Below are positions 8,240 through 16,919 of a stretch of DNA of 64,000 bases, in pieces. The number at the start of each line of letters is the position of its first letter. Position 1 is the stretch's first letter. Source of the stretch: Rufibacter sp. LB8 (GTDB lineage Bacteria; Bacteroidota; Bacteroidia; Cytophagales; Hymenobacteraceae); NCBI RefSeq assembly GCF_014876185.1, contig NZ_JADALJ010000001.1, forward strand, positions 4,341,001 to 4,405,000, read 5' to 3'. Under the pieces are notes generated by a model that worked only from the letters and a program-made list of their open reading frames with translations, was not told the DNA's origin and did not search any database. Position numbers and translations under genes: made by a program.

Positions 8240-8308
8240 CCCATAACGGTCTCGTGCAAACAGTGTGCGAAGCCGTCAGCCGAAGGATGGCGTTTACGCA
8301 ATTTAGGG
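8240..8308 (-). repeat. attC-like imperfect palindrome B
   Basis: On the minus strand it runs from CCCTAAATTGCGTAAACGCC, through CTTCGGCTGACGGC, to TGTTTGCACGAGACC and GTTATGGG. The outer arms GCGTAAACG and TGTTTGCAC can pair. It aligns with site A in the same orientation, and its GTTATGGG end is the exact complement of the CCCATAAC that starts site A. Confidence 0.5.
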
Positions 8309-8320
8309 TAAGGCTTTTTT

Positions 8321-8728
8321 TTAAAACTTTACAAAATCAACTTTTTCTAGAGTCGCAGCAAATTGCATGAGATGCCCCTTACATTTTGAATTTATTAGTC
8401 CGCGCACAACAATCCTTTTATTATTGATTTGTTCCAGTTCTACTTTAGGCATCAAATCGTCCTCAAATCTTGTCCAAAAAGCATTTTTCTTGTCTCGCCT
8501 ATATGCGTCCATTCGAGTTTTATAAATTGCTACATTCTCAAATTCATAGATGAAGATTCCTGAAGTCTCAATATATTTCTCGTCAAATCGGCTTGGGTCT
8601 TCAATAACCTGTTCAATATCTAGGCTCATATATTTTGTAGAATCATCTTTAGTCGTTTTAAATTCTTTGGAATCACCACAGCCGAAGAGTAGCAAAGGCA
8701 AAAAGATTGTTAAGATTATGTTTTTCAT
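8321..8728 (-). CDS. Hypothetical lipoprotein (possible gene cassette)
   Basis: The 135 residues begin MKNIILTIFLPLLLFGCGDS with lipobox LFGC, so it is predicted to be a lipoprotein. The body (DPSRFDEKYIETSGIFIYEF ... RIVVRGLINSK) has the strand pattern of small OB-fold-like proteins, but no function can be assigned. It is AT-rich and on the same strand as the lipoprotein at 7562, with the attC-like site B between them. Confidence 0.7.
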   Translation of the reverse strand: MKNIILTIFLPLLLFGCGDSKEFKTTKDDSTKYMSLDIEQVIEDPSRFDEKYIETSGIFIYEFENVAIYKTRMDAYRRDKKNAFWTRFEDDLMPKVELEQINNKRIVVRGLINSKCKGHLMQFAATLEKVDFVKF

Positions 8729-8967
8729 TTTCTATGCTTTACCTCTAACTAGATTATAAACGCACCCACCTGCACTTAACTGCATTATCTGTATACCTAA
8801 ACAAACGGTTTATTGTCGGTTTACACCAAAAAACGTAATCGCACTACCGAATAGACTATATAGAGTTTGTTGAATGCCAGCTAAAGACAGGATTTTTGGA
8901 GTAGTTCTTTAGAAAAAGCGAAGCCAGATCACTACATAGAAGTAAAAGTACAGCTAAGAAACTTAGG
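8729..8967. other. AT-rich gap without a recognised gene
   Basis: There is no credible ORF. The base composition resembles the cassette-like island to its left. On the minus strand a GTTAGAG motif lies just before the lipoprotein start and could be a decayed third recombination site, but the match is weak. Confidence 0.3.
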
Positions 8968-9489
8968 TTATAACAACCGCTCGTACAACTGCAGGTTCCC
9001 TGCATCAAACACCACAAAAGTCACCTGCTCCGGCAATTCATTCTCTTCTAAGAAATCCTTTACCGTTTGCACGGCCATTTGGGCGGCCTTGTCTTTGGGG
9101 TAACCGTACACGCCCGTGCTGATGTTAGGGAAGGCAATAGTTTTCAAATTGTGTTGCTGCGCCAGCAGAAGAGAGTTACGGTAACAAGTAGCCAAGAGTA
9201 CTGCTTCGCCTCTATGTCCGCCGTTCCAGACCGGGCCCACCGTATGGATCACGTACTGCGCGGGCAGGTTTCCGGCGGTGGTAATGACGGCCGCACCGGT
9301 GGCGCAACCGCCTTGGCGTGCACGTATCTGCTGGCACTCAGCCAAGATAGCCGGGCCGCCCGCGCGGTGAATGGCACCGTCTACGCCGCCGCCGCCCAGC
9401 AGGCTGGAGTTGGCTGCGTTCACAATGGCGTCTACCGTAATCTTGGTGATGTCACCTTGCTGAAGTAAAATCCTGTTGGAAGTAGCCAT
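8968..9489 (-). CDS. Macro domain protein, O-acetyl-ADP-ribose deacetylase type
   Basis: A 173-residue single macro domain. It opens [35 protein letters not shown], with the Asn and the glycine loop that bind the distal ribose, and later has [12 protein letters not shown]. This is the MacroD/YmdB type that hydrolyses ester-linked ADP-ribose adducts. The start codon at 9489 directly abuts palindrome copy 4, which fills the whole gap to the upstream gene on the same strand. Confidence 0.93.
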   Translation of the reverse strand: MATSNRILLQQGDITKITVDAIVNAANSSLLGGGGVDGAIHRAGGPAILAECQQIRARQGGCATGAAVITTAGNLPAQYVIHTVGPVWNGGHRGEAVLLATCYRNSLLLAQQHNLKTIAFPNISTGVYGYPKDKAAQMAVQTVKDFLEENELPEQVTFVVFDAGNLQLYERLL

Positions 9490-9534
9490 GCGTTTTGGGG
9501 CTTGTTTCTGAAAATGAGGCCGAAAACGGAAATT
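9490..9534. repeat. Dispersed palindrome PAL1, copy 4
   Basis: The arms read CGTTTTGGGGCTTGTTTC and GAAAATGAGGCCGAAAACG. It occupies the entire 43-bp spacer between the GAF gene stop and the macro gene start and overlaps the stop by 2 bp. Confidence 0.9.
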
Positions 9535-11863
9535 ACACGTTCACTACCACCCGTATGGCTTTGAGGCCGCTCACGCCTTGCAGGTCTTCAATTTCCAGGT
9601 GTTCCACGGCATCAGTGAGCACGTTTTTGTTCTGCAGGTATTCAATGTACTCCAGGTACTCGGTGGCTTCGCGGGCCTGCGAGTAGACAATGGCAATTTT
9701 GCCGGGCTGGGTGAGGCGCTCCTCGGTGTCACGCACCAAGGCTTTGTCAACCCGTTTCTTCACTATTTCATAGCGTATGTTGTAGGCACCGTCTACGTCA
9801 AATTTGCGTTCGTCTTGCCTGAACCTGATGGCCAGCGGTTGGCTATGAATCAAAATCAACTGCGTGGTTTCCAGGGGCACTTTCAACTGCGGAAGCAAGG
9901 CGTGCGTGCGCTTGGTGATTTCGCACATGACCATAAGCTGCCACAGCCTGAGGTTGCGCAGGAACATAATGTCAAACGGCTGCCGTTCCTCCAGCGAGGC
10001 GCCCACGTAAATGTTGAACTCCACGCCATCGGTCTTGAATTTCTCAAAGTAATGCGGAAACATCTCCTGGGCTTTTTCCTCTTCCTGCTCAATGTACTCA
10101 GAAACGGTTTCATTGATGAGCGTGAGGCTTTCCTCAAAGGCCTTGCGGCGTTTGTACAAAATGCCCAGCTGGGGGTCCATGGCATCACGGTAATTCTGGA
10201 TAAACGGAATGAGGTCTGGATGCGTCTCTTCCAGGAACTTAAACATAGGCTCCACCTGCGTGCGCATCATCTCAAAAATAAGAATGCCGTCTTGTGACAA
10301 AACTCCTTTCTTGAGCAGCCGCAAATGCTTGGAAACCGAGAACCGCAGTTCATCTAGAATAGGCAGGGAATGCACTTCAATGGCTTTTTTCAAGATGCGC
10401 TCCGCCAAATGCAAATGTTCCACCAAATCGCCCAGAATGGCGGCATTCCGCTCGGTGCTGGAACTGCGCACGTCGGCGGCGGCATAAAGCGGGTACACGT
10501 CTGGGAAAACAATGGGCTCCATTTCCACCGGGCCGCTCTGGTTGTTCATTTTCTCCAGCAGGTTGAGCGCCGCTTCCCTGAACCGCCATTCCAGCACTGG
10601 GTGAATAGCCGTGAATTTCTCCCGGATGACGGCCTGCACGCGGGTTTCAATTTCCTCTGAATTTCGGTTGACCGCCACGGAGAAAAGCGGCAGGAACTGC
10701 TCCATCTTTGACAAGGAGAAATTGTCCAGGTCGCCGGGGTTGGGCGAGCCCAGCTCCAGAATGCCAATGGGTTCATCGCCGTAGCGCAGCAGGGCCAGAA
10801 TAATGTTCCTGATGCCCATGCCCAGCATTTCTTCGCGCACGCCATCAGGCAATAAGTGGTCACCGGCGGCTACGTCTGTCACTACCAGGGGTTTGCCTTC
10901 ACGCACCAGGCTGTCATAGATAGACTTGAAACCGGCGTAGCTGCTGCTGCCGGGGTCACTTTGCAAGAGAAAGCTGTGGTTGATCTTGTTTCCGAAGTTC
11001 ACAAACGTGCTCCGGTTCTTATGGAACGCGGCCACGCCCAACTGCAGATGCGGACGCTTGAAGAAAATTCTAACTTTCTCCTGCAACTGCTCAAACCGGT
11101 CTGGGGCCAACATCACGTCACGCTCCAGCAAATCGTTTTTAAGCGACGAGAGCACTTCCTGCACGGTTACGTCTACCAGGTGCAGCACGTAGAACCCGTT
11201 GATCTCAAATAAATTAGGCGGAATGGCGGCCATCCAGACATCCATGTCCCTAATGTTGTCCAGCAGGTTTTTGATGTCTTCGGCGCTCAGCTCCGGCAAC
11301 GGTTGGGTATGCGTGATGTCCAGGAACTGAGTGTTGATCTCCACGTTGTAGTGGCGGTACAAACCCAACTGGTAATCTGGCACCGTGTAAATCAGGAATT
11401 CTTCATGCGGCACTTTTACCCCGTAGAATTTCTCCAGAATAAGGAAGTACACCATGCGCACCCGGTTAAAGAGCATGCGGTGTTCATCTATGTTGAGGGG
11501 GCGCTTAAGGTGGTTGTGGTCATTGAGAATAATCTGCTTGAACTGGTCTGTGTGGTAGAAGCTCATCTCATACTGCGGCCCCACCACGCCGGTGGCCTCC
11601 ACCTCACGTGTGGCCGGCGGAAAAATGGCCGTCATGAGCAATTCCAGCAGGCATTGGTGATTTTTCAGGATAGACAGATCGGTGATGGGTCCCAGCAGCG
11701 CCGGCGCTTCCTGCAGTTGAAGGTGAATCTCGCGGGCGCAGGTAATGAAGCTGCTGTTGCAGTCATCGTGCTGTTGTTGCCAGTACCTGATGATAGGGCT
11801 GAAGCTTAGATTGGCCTTAAACGGGAACGTGTCTACGCTGATGGAGTATTCTTGGGAATTCAT
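9533..11863 (-). CDS. Large GAF domain-containing protein
   Basis: A 776-residue soluble protein with no signal peptide or membrane segments. An all-alpha-looking N-terminal region (1-270) precedes a GAF-like domain at about 280-420, ending [25 protein letters not shown]. The C-terminal 330 residues are mostly helical and contain [23 protein letters not shown]. No kinase, cyclase or DNA-binding output domain is visible. It matches an uncharacterised Bacteroidota family annotated only by its GAF domain. It precedes the macro gene on the same strand, so the two may be cotranscribed. Confidence 0.8.
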   Translation of the reverse strand: MNSQEYSISVDTFPFKANLSFSPIIRYWQQQHDDCNSSFITCAREIHLQLQEAPALLGPITDLSILKNHQCLLELLMTAIFPPATREVEATGVVGPQYEMSFYHTDQFKQIILNDHNHLKRPLNIDEHRMLFNRVRMVYFLILEKFYGVKVPHEEFLIYTVPDYQLGLYRHYNVEINTQFLDITHTQPLPELSAEDIKNLLDNIRDMDVWMAAIPPNLFEINGFYVLHLVDVTVQEVLSSLKNDLLERDVMLAPDRFEQLQEKVRIFFKRPHLQLGVAAFHKNRSTFVNFGNKINHSFLLQSDPGSSSYAGFKSIYDSLVREGKPLVVTDVAAGDHLLPDGVREEMLGMGIRNIILALLRYGDEPIGILELGSPNPGDLDNFSLSKMEQFLPLFSVAVNRNSEEIETRVQAVIREKFTAIHPVLEWRFREAALNLLEKMNNQSGPVEMEPIVFPDVYPLYAAADVRSSSTERNAAILGDLVEHLHLAERILKKAIEVHSLPILDELRFSVSKHLRLLKKGVLSQDGILIFEMMRTQVEPMFKFLEETHPDLIPFIQNYRDAMDPQLGILYKRRKAFEESLTLINETVSEYIEQEEEKAQEMFPHYFEKFKTDGVEFNIYVGASLEERQPFDIMFLRNLRLWQLMVMCEITKRTHALLPQLKVPLETTQLILIHSQPLAIRFRQDERKFDVDGAYNIRYEIVKKRVDKALVRDTEERLTQPGKIAIVYSQAREATEYLEYIEYLQNKNVLTDAVEHLEIEDLQGVSGLKAIRVVVNV

Positions 11864-11904
11864 ATAGGGCTTTTAACGCAAAACACCCCGCACAGATACA
11901 AGAA

Positions 11905-11929
11905 AAGCCGACAGTTCTTGTGTCGGCTT
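11905..11929 (-). terminator. Terminator after T9SS cargo gene
   Basis: Stem AAGCCGACA / TGTCGGCTT, with TTTTCTT following on the minus strand, 33 bp past the stop of the gene at 11962. Confidence 0.75.
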
Positions 11930-11961
11930 CCTGTTAGGTCAAAAAGGAGGGGAATGAGCAT

Positions 11962-12867
11962 TTATTGTTTTAAAAAACGCAGGGTTTCTGTGTGGTTGGG
12001 TCCGGAGAGGCGGTAGTAGTACAGTCCGGTTTGGAGTTGGGCCACGTTCACCGGAATCTGGTGCTGGCCGGCTTTTTGCCCTTCCTGCACCACTTGCTGA
12101 ACCACCTGCCCTTGTTGGTTGACTAATTCTACGCGCACCTTGCCCGCTTTGGCCAGTGAGTAGGTGAGGTGGCCTTTGTCCAGCACGGGGTTGGGACTTA
12201 ACTTTAATGAACTCTTGGGGCCGGTTGGCGCCAAAGAATCAGTTTCCTCCCAAGGGTCCTCATGGGAAGGCACGGGCTCGCCGGGTACCAGCAGCAGGAA
12301 ACGGTTGTTGTTCCAGAAATAGTTTTTGAGGGCCTGCTGCACCAGCCGCACCCGCAGCATGTTCTCAGAAGTGGCCTGGTTTGGGGCGTGCTTTTCAGAG
12401 ATGGCGTTCAGGTCCCGGTGCCATTTGGTCCAGTTGCCTTTGAACTCCGCCTCAATGGCCGCCAGGGGTTTCTCATAGCGCTTGGCCAGTCGCGCCAGTT
12501 TTTCCATCTGGGCCCGGTGTTGCGCGCGCTGCTGTTGAAAGGCTTCTTTGGCCTCTTTGGTGAGCACGGTTTCCTTTTGTTCGCGCTTTGTGCGCAGTTG
12601 CAGCAGTTGTTCTTTGCGCTGTTGTTGGTAGAGCGCTACCTGCTTTCTGATGATGGCCAGTTCTTTTCTGTCTGCCGGGGTCAGTTTATCTTCCAACTCC
12701 AGCCGCTTGGTTTGCAGAAAAGGGCCTATGTTTTCTTTCCGGTATTGGCGCATTTCCTTTCGCACTTGAGCCGATGCTTCATTGCTTAACCGTGGCGTTT
12801 GCGCCAGGGCGGCAGTGGCTAGCAGCCAACTCAGCGCCCCTACATACAGTGCTGTTTTTCCTTTCAT
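11962..12867 (-). CDS. T9SS type A sorting domain-containing protein, coiled coil
   Basis: 301 residues. A signal peptide ends at AALAQ. Residues 30-150 are strongly charged and helical (KRLELEDKLTPADRKEL and KREQKETVLTKEAKEAF), giving a predicted coiled coil. The last 80 residues form a type A sorting domain: LKLSPNPVLDKGHLTYSL, a VRVELVNQQGQVV strand, and LQTGLYYYRLSG near the end. Secretion through the type IX system and anchoring at the cell surface follow from family knowledge. The coiled-coil part has no assigned function. Confidence 0.85.
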   Translation of the reverse strand: MKGKTALYVGALSWLLATAALAQTPRLSNEASAQVRKEMRQYRKENIGPFLQTKRLELEDKLTPADRKELAIIRKQVALYQQQRKEQLLQLRTKREQKETVLTKEAKEAFQQQRAQHRAQMEKLARLAKRYEKPLAAIEAEFKGNWTKWHRDLNAISEKHAPNQATSENMLRVRLVQQALKNYFWNNNRFLLLVPGEPVPSHEDPWEETDSLAPTGPKSSLKLSPNPVLDKGHLTYSLAKAGKVRVELVNQQGQVVQQVVQEGQKAGQHQIPVNVAQLQTGLYYYRLSGPNHTETLRFLKQ

Positions 12868-12946
12868 CTGCTTGTCTTTTAAAACCTGTTTCTCACTTGG
12901 ATGTAACTGCGTTTCAATGGGTTAAAAGGTAAGCAGAATTTCAGAC

Positions 12947-12988
12947 AAAAAAAAGAAGCCCCACGCTGCAGCAGGGCTTCTTTTTTTT
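12947..12988 (-). terminator. Terminator after fasciclin gene
   Basis: Stem AAGAAGCCC / GGGCTTCTT flanked by A8 and T8, so it could act in either direction. It lies 15 bp past the stop of the minus-strand fasciclin gene. Confidence 0.85.
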
Positions 12989-13002
12989 GAAGGTAGGGCA
13001 AA

Positions 13003-13557
13003 TTACATGGTAGGCAATACCACGGTGTCTAGTACATGGGTTACTCCGTTGCTGGAAATCACATCGGCAATAGAAACGGTGGCGCCGTTGATCATGACGG
13101 TGTTTCCTTTGCGGGTAACGGTCAGCGTCTCGCCGTTCACGGTCTTAAGTTTTTGGCCGTTTTTCAGGTCTTTGGCTTGCAGTTTGCCCGGTACAACATG
13201 GAACGTGAGCACTGCCGCCAACTTAGCTTTGTTCTCTGGTTTCAACAAGGTTTCCACGGTGCCGGCCGGCAATTTAGCGAAGGCCGCATTGGTGGGAGCG
13301 AACACGGTAAATGGACCAGCTCCCATCAAGGTCTCTGCCAAGCCGGCTGCTTTCACGGCCGCTACCAGCGTGGTGTGGTCTTTGGAGCCCAGGGCGTTCT
13401 CCACTATGTTTTTAGAAGGCACCATCATAGCGCCGCCCACCAGCACGCCTTGCTTTTTCTCCATGCCAGTGGTTTTGGTAGTGGCTTTGGTGGTTTGCGC
13501 TGAAGCAGTGAAAGCAGTGGCTCCGGCCAGTACCATCATCAAAAAAACTTTTTTCAT
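13003..13557 (-). CDS. Fasciclin (FAS1) domain secreted protein
   Basis: 184 residues from the ATG at 13557. A signal peptide MKKVFLMMVLAGATAFTASA is followed by a Thr/Lys-rich linker and one FAS1 domain. The domain carries both conserved boxes: GPFTVFAPTNAAFAKLP (H1 box) and VLTFHVVPGKL ... GVTHVLDTVVLP (H2 box). FAS1 proteins mediate adhesion or matrix contacts. This one should be periplasmic or extracellular. A 13-residue upstream extension (13596) would precede the signal peptide and is rejected. Confidence 0.92.
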   Translation of the reverse strand: MKKVFLMMVLAGATAFTASAQTTKATTKTTGMEKKQGVLVGGAMMVPSKNIVENALGSKDHTTLVAAVKAAGLAETLMGAGPFTVFAPTNAAFAKLPAGTVETLLKPENKAKLAAVLTFHVVPGKLQAKDLKNGQKLKTVNGETLTVTRKGNTVMINGATVSIADVISSNGVTHVLDTVVLPTM

Positions 13558-13671
13558 CTGAGCTTTATTTTTAGGTTTTTGTAAGATTTGACACACCTAC
13601 GAGGACTGCCTACCGCCCGGATTTTTTATGGTAGAATTAAAATGGAGAATGGTGTGGCCGTGCTGCCCAAA

Positions 13672-13716
13672 GCGTTTTCGGGCTCATTTCCGGAAATGAA
13701 GCCGAAAACGGAAATC
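13672..13716. repeat. Dispersed palindrome PAL1, copy 5
   Basis: Near-perfect arms CGTTTTCGGGCTCATTTC and GAAATGAAGCCGAAAACG. It lies upstream of the fasciclin gene in a 355-bp gap that holds only repeats. Confidence 0.92.
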
Positions 13717-13744
13717 AGAAACCTCTACAATCTTTTGAATTTTT

Positions 13745-13784
13745 CACGCATTTCGTCCCCTTCAAAAAGGGATGGAATGCGTGT
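13745..13784. repeat. Short ACGCATTTCGTCCCC palindrome
   Basis: Inverted arms ACGCATTTCGTCCCC and GGGATGGAATGCGT. It looks like a shortened form of the 163-bp element at 26421-26583, whose ends are related. Confidence 0.55.
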
Positions 13785-13832
13785 TGCTTTTTAGATTGGA
13801 GAATTGTTCTTGTCTTGATAAAAACATATTTG

Positions 13833-13874
13833 CTGTTTTTGGCTCCATTTTCAGAATTGAGGCCGAAAACGCAT
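13833..13874. repeat. Dispersed palindrome PAL1, copy 6
   Basis: The arms read GTTTTTGGCTCCATTTTC and GAATTGAGGCCGAAAAC. Confidence 0.85.
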
Positions 13875-13879
13875 TTTTG

Positions 13880-13917
13880 AAAAAGCCCCACTCCGTCGGG
13901 GAGGGGTTGGGGCTATT
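13880..13917 (-). terminator. Hairpin overlapping the pullulanase stop codon
   Basis: Stem AGCCCCA(A) / TGGGGCT with an inner CCCCTCCCCGACGG region. On the minus strand it is followed by TTTTTC. It contains the TAG stop of the pullulanase gene and probably ends its transcript. Confidence 0.65.
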
Positions 13918-15898
13918 TCTGAAACAGAATCAGCATAGACACCGGCGGAACGGCAATGGAACCGCGAACGGTTCTGAGGCCGTCGGGGTCAATGAAATTA
14001 CCTTCGGCGGCTACGTTCCATTCGCCTTGCACGGAGAGGTTGACGGCGCGGTCGCGGGCGTTGTAGTAGACCAGAATTTCTTGCCAGGCATCGCCGTTAG
14101 CATGGTTTTTCAGTCTGAACCCCAGGAAACCGTTTTCAACCTTCACAAATTCCAGGTGTTGACGAACCATGTCAGCGGTGGACAGGTGGAAAGCGGGATG
14201 CGTCTTGCGGAGTTCTATCAAACTTTGGTAGTAGCTGTACACTTCGGGGTGTTGTGTTTTCCAGTCCCAGTTGAGTTGGTTCACAGAATCCGGTAGGTTG
14301 TAGGAGTTGTGTGCGCCTTTTTTGGTGCGGAGCAGTTCATCGCCGGCGTGCAGAAACGCGGTGCCTTGGCTGGTGAGCACGATGGCGTTGGCGAGCAGGT
14401 GCATCTTCTTCAATTCCTCAGGAGAAGCTTCGGGCACCGAGACTTTGAGTTTGTCAAACAGGGTGAGGTTGTCATGGCAGGAGGTATACGAGACGGCTTG
14501 CCATGGTTCCCGCGTCCAGAAAGCAGCGTTGGTGCCCAGTTTGGTAAGGTTTACCTGCGGGTGTGGAATGCTGCCTACAATGCCAAATTTCAGGGCTTCC
14601 TCGGTGTTTTCGGCCCCGTTCACAAAACCTGCATTTTTGTCATCGAACACAGAGCCTTTGATGGCGTCACGCAAATCATCTGAAAAAGTGGCGATGTGTT
14701 GGAGTTGGTGCGTGTTGGTTTTTAGGGATTTGGCGGTGTCTGGTAATGGGCTCTGGCTAGCGGTCCAACCTTCGCCGTAGAGAATGATGCTGGGGTTGAT
14801 TTTCTTGAGCTCGGCAGCCAGCAGGTTCATGGTTTCCAAGTCGTGTAGGGCCATCAAATCAAACCGGAAGCCGTCTATGTGGTACTCCCGTGCCCAGAAT
14901 TTGCAGGACTCTACCATAAATTTGCGCATCATGGTGCGTTCGCTGGCCGTTTCGTTTCCACAGGCAGCCCCGTCTGAATACTTGCCTTCGGGGGTGTGCC
15001 GGTAATAATAGCCGGGCGTTTCCAGGTTGAAGTTGGAGTTCTCGGTGCGGCCGGTGTGGTTGTAGACCACGTCCATGACCACGCCAATGCCTTGGTCATG
15101 AAAGCCTTTCACCATCTGCTTGAATTCCTTGATTCTGACCTCGGGTTTGGTGGCGTCTGTGGCATAAGAACCTTCGGGCACGTTGTAGTTCTGCGGGTCA
15201 TAGCCCCAGTTGAACTGCGCGCTGTCAGGCTTGGCTTCGTTCACCGACACAAAATCAAAGGACGGCAACAAGTGGATGTGCGTGATGCCCAGGGCTTTGA
15301 TGTGGTCTAATCCGGTGGCCTGGCCAGCTTTGTTTTTGGTGTTCGGTTCTACCAAGCCTAAAAATTTACCGGGGAAACTACTGCCAGAACTGGGGTGCGA
15401 AGTGATGTCGCGCACGTGGGCTTCCCAGAGCACTACGTCGTTCATGGTTTTCACGGTAGGGCCTTTGTCGGTGGCCCAACCTTCGGGGTTGGTGGCGGCT
15501 AAATCCAGGACCATGGCGCGTTCACCGTTCACGCCCACGGCGGTGGCGTAAATGCCGGGCGTGTCTTCCAGCCATTTGCCGTTTACTTTCACTTTGTAGG
15601 TGTAGAAAGTGCCGTTCAAGTTGCGGCGCACCGTGAGTTCCCACAACCCGTTCCGGCCTTTGCGCATGGGAATCAATTGCCTGGCTTTTCCGCCGGTGCC
15701 GCGGTCAAAGAGCTTCACGGTCACGGCTTGCGCCACGGGGCTCCACAGCCGGAACGTGGTGGCCGACGGCGTGTAGGTCAGCCACAGGTTGGCGTCTGGC
15801 GCGGTGGGGTAGCTGGTGTAATCTGGCGCGGGCATTTGGGCATTAACGGAAATTTTCCCCCAGAAGATAAGCAGCAGAAAAAGTAGAATGAAACGCAT
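13913..15898 (-). CDS. pulA: Type I pullulanase (glycogen/starch debranching enzyme)
   Basis: 661 residues from the ATG at 15898, giving a clean signal peptide (MRFILLFLLLIFWGKISVNAQ). An N-terminal CBM48-like domain (LTYTPSATTFRLWSPVAQAVTVKLF) is followed by a GH13 barrel. Type I motifs are YNVPEGSYA, VVMDVVYNHT, GFRFDLMALHD (nucleophile Asp), ILYGEGWT (acid Glu) and SYTSCHDN (transition-state His-Asp). It cleaves alpha-1,6 branches of pullulan, glycogen or limit dextrins and is predicted to be exported. The frame is open to 16000, but that extension precedes the signal peptide. No other glycan gene is adjacent. Confidence 0.93.
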   Translation of the reverse strand: MRFILLFLLLIFWGKISVNAQMPAPDYTSYPTAPDANLWLTYTPSATTFRLWSPVAQAVTVKLFDRGTGGKARQLIPMRKGRNGLWELTVRRNLNGTFYTYKVKVNGKWLEDTPGIYATAVGVNGERAMVLDLAATNPEGWATDKGPTVKTMNDVVLWEAHVRDITSHPSSGSSFPGKFLGLVEPNTKNKAGQATGLDHIKALGITHIHLLPSFDFVSVNEAKPDSAQFNWGYDPQNYNVPEGSYATDATKPEVRIKEFKQMVKGFHDQGIGVVMDVVYNHTGRTENSNFNLETPGYYYRHTPEGKYSDGAACGNETASERTMMRKFMVESCKFWAREYHIDGFRFDLMALHDLETMNLLAAELKKINPSIILYGEGWTASQSPLPDTAKSLKTNTHQLQHIATFSDDLRDAIKGSVFDDKNAGFVNGAENTEEALKFGIVGSIPHPQVNLTKLGTNAAFWTREPWQAVSYTSCHDNLTLFDKLKVSVPEASPEELKKMHLLANAIVLTSQGTAFLHAGDELLRTKKGAHNSYNLPDSVNQLNWDWKTQHPEVYSYYQSLIELRKTHPAFHLSTADMVRQHLEFVKVENGFLGFRLKNHANGDAWQEILVYYNARDRAVNLSVQGEWNVAAEGNFIDPDGLRTVRGSIAVPPVSMLILFQK

Positions 15899-16023
15899 GT
15901 AAAGTCCAAGGGAAGGTGCCGGCAAACTGCCTGCCGGAAAGCCACAAAGGTAAGACCGCTTGCACAGAAAACCCACGGAATCTGCGGCCGGGAAGCACAT
16001 CAGTTTCCGTGGGTTTTAGGAGC

Positions 16024-16070
16024 GATTTCCGTTTTCGGGCTCGTTTTCAGAATTGAGCCCCAAAACGCTA
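16024..16070. repeat. Dispersed palindrome PAL1, copy 7
   Basis: The arms read CCGTTTTCGGGCTCGTTTTC and GAATTGAGCCCCAAAACG. The right end touches the stop codon of the thioredoxin-like gene. Confidence 0.9.
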
Positions 16071-16631
16071 TTTCTTGGCTTCTTTGAGCAACGTGATCAT
16101 GTTCATTTCCAGGGTAGGATAAGCGGTTTCCACTATCCGGCCCACTTCTTTGCCGTCTTTGTAGAGAATAAACGTGGGAACGGCCGTGATGGAATAAGTT
16201 TTGTCTTCGTTGTTGAGGGCGCTTTTGTCCTCGCGGAGGCTGGTCATCTCCATTCTGGAATAGGGAATACGGGCGGCGTCCAGGATTTTGAAAAGGCGGG
16301 GAAGTTCGCGCTGGCTGTCGAGGCACCAGCTGCCGATGAACGCTTTGATGGTCACGCCTTCCAGCAAGGGCACCAATTCCTCCATCAGTTTTTCGTTGGG
16401 TTTGTAGCGCAGGTAAGTGGGGTGGAACCAGGTGCTGTAACGCGCTTTCTCAAAGGCCACGCGCGTGGTTGGGCCAATCAAGAGACTGTCTTTGCCGTCG
16501 GCAGCTTTCTCTTCGCGGTTTTCATGGGCTTTGAGGCCGGTGTGGGTGGCAGCGGTGATGCGAGCCTGACGCGCCGTTGAGCAGGAAGCCAAAGCCAGCG
16601 CCGATATGATGATGAAAGCGAAATAACGCAT
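16068..16631 (-). CDS. Thioredoxin-like lipoprotein
   Basis: 187 residues. A lipoprotein signal peptide (FIIISALALASCSTA, lipobox LASC) precedes a thioredoxin fold at about 75-185. The active-site position reads FIGSWCLDSQRELPRL, so only one cysteine is present in place of CxxC, and the cis-Pro loop is SITAVPTFILY. A WCxDSQRE motif with a single Cys is common in this Bacteroidota family. Such a protein would not be a classical dithiol oxidoreductase. It should be membrane-anchored and face the periplasm. Confidence 0.82.
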   Translation of the reverse strand: MRYFAFIIISALALASCSTARQARITAATHTGLKAHENREEKAADGKDSLLIGPTTRVAFEKARYSTWFHPTYLRYKPNEKLMEELVPLLEGVTIKAFIGSWCLDSQRELPRLFKILDAARIPYSRMEMTSLREDKSALNNEDKTYSITAVPTFILYKDGKEVGRIVETAYPTLEMNMITLLKEAKK

Positions 16632-16744
16632 GGTATTATTGAGTTTGGGAAGCCTTAAATCTGAGTTTCTGGTGAAGATCTGTTCCTGTGAAATTCTCTG
16701 CTTTGAACGAGAAGCCGCAAGAAAATGATATAAAGGCTAAAAAG

Positions 16745-16798
16745 AAAACGCTCCTGCTTTTTAGAACCAGAATTGGCGCTGAAAGCAGGAGCGTTTTT
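16745..16798 (-). terminator. Long hairpin AAAACGCTCCTGCTTT / AAAGCAGGAGCGTTTT
   Basis: A perfect 16-bp stem with a 22-nt loop and T-rich flanks on both sides. It lies between the symporter end and the thioredoxin-like gene start, so it probably ends the symporter transcript. Confidence 0.8.
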
Positions 16799-16817
16799 GA
16801 TGCTGGTTTAGAAAAAA

Positions 16818-16865
16818 TTTTCCGTTTTCGGGCTCGTTTCTGAAAACGAAGGCAAAAACGGAAAA
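16818..16865. repeat. Dispersed palindrome PAL1, copy 8
   Basis: The arms read TTTTCCGTTTTCGGGCTCG and CGAAGGCAAAAACGGAAAA. Confidence 0.9.
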
Positions 16866-16919
16866 TCTTTTTCTCTTGGGAATTCAGCTCGATTAAAAAA
16901 CCTGAATCACCTCAAGTAT

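Noticed and set aside
7500-8960. A complete integron
   Set aside because: No tyrosine recombinase gene is in the window, so only isolated cassette-like sites can be claimed.
13613-13716. Short frames that start MSPKTE, MKPKTE or similar
   Set aside because: The ATG is the one inside PAL1 copies (GAAATGAGCCCGAAAAC), so these frames are products of the repeat and not genes. The BatD start is the exception because a signal peptide and long conserved frame follow.
16068-16631. Classical CxxC thioredoxin
   Set aside because: The active-site position reads WCLDS with a single cysteine.
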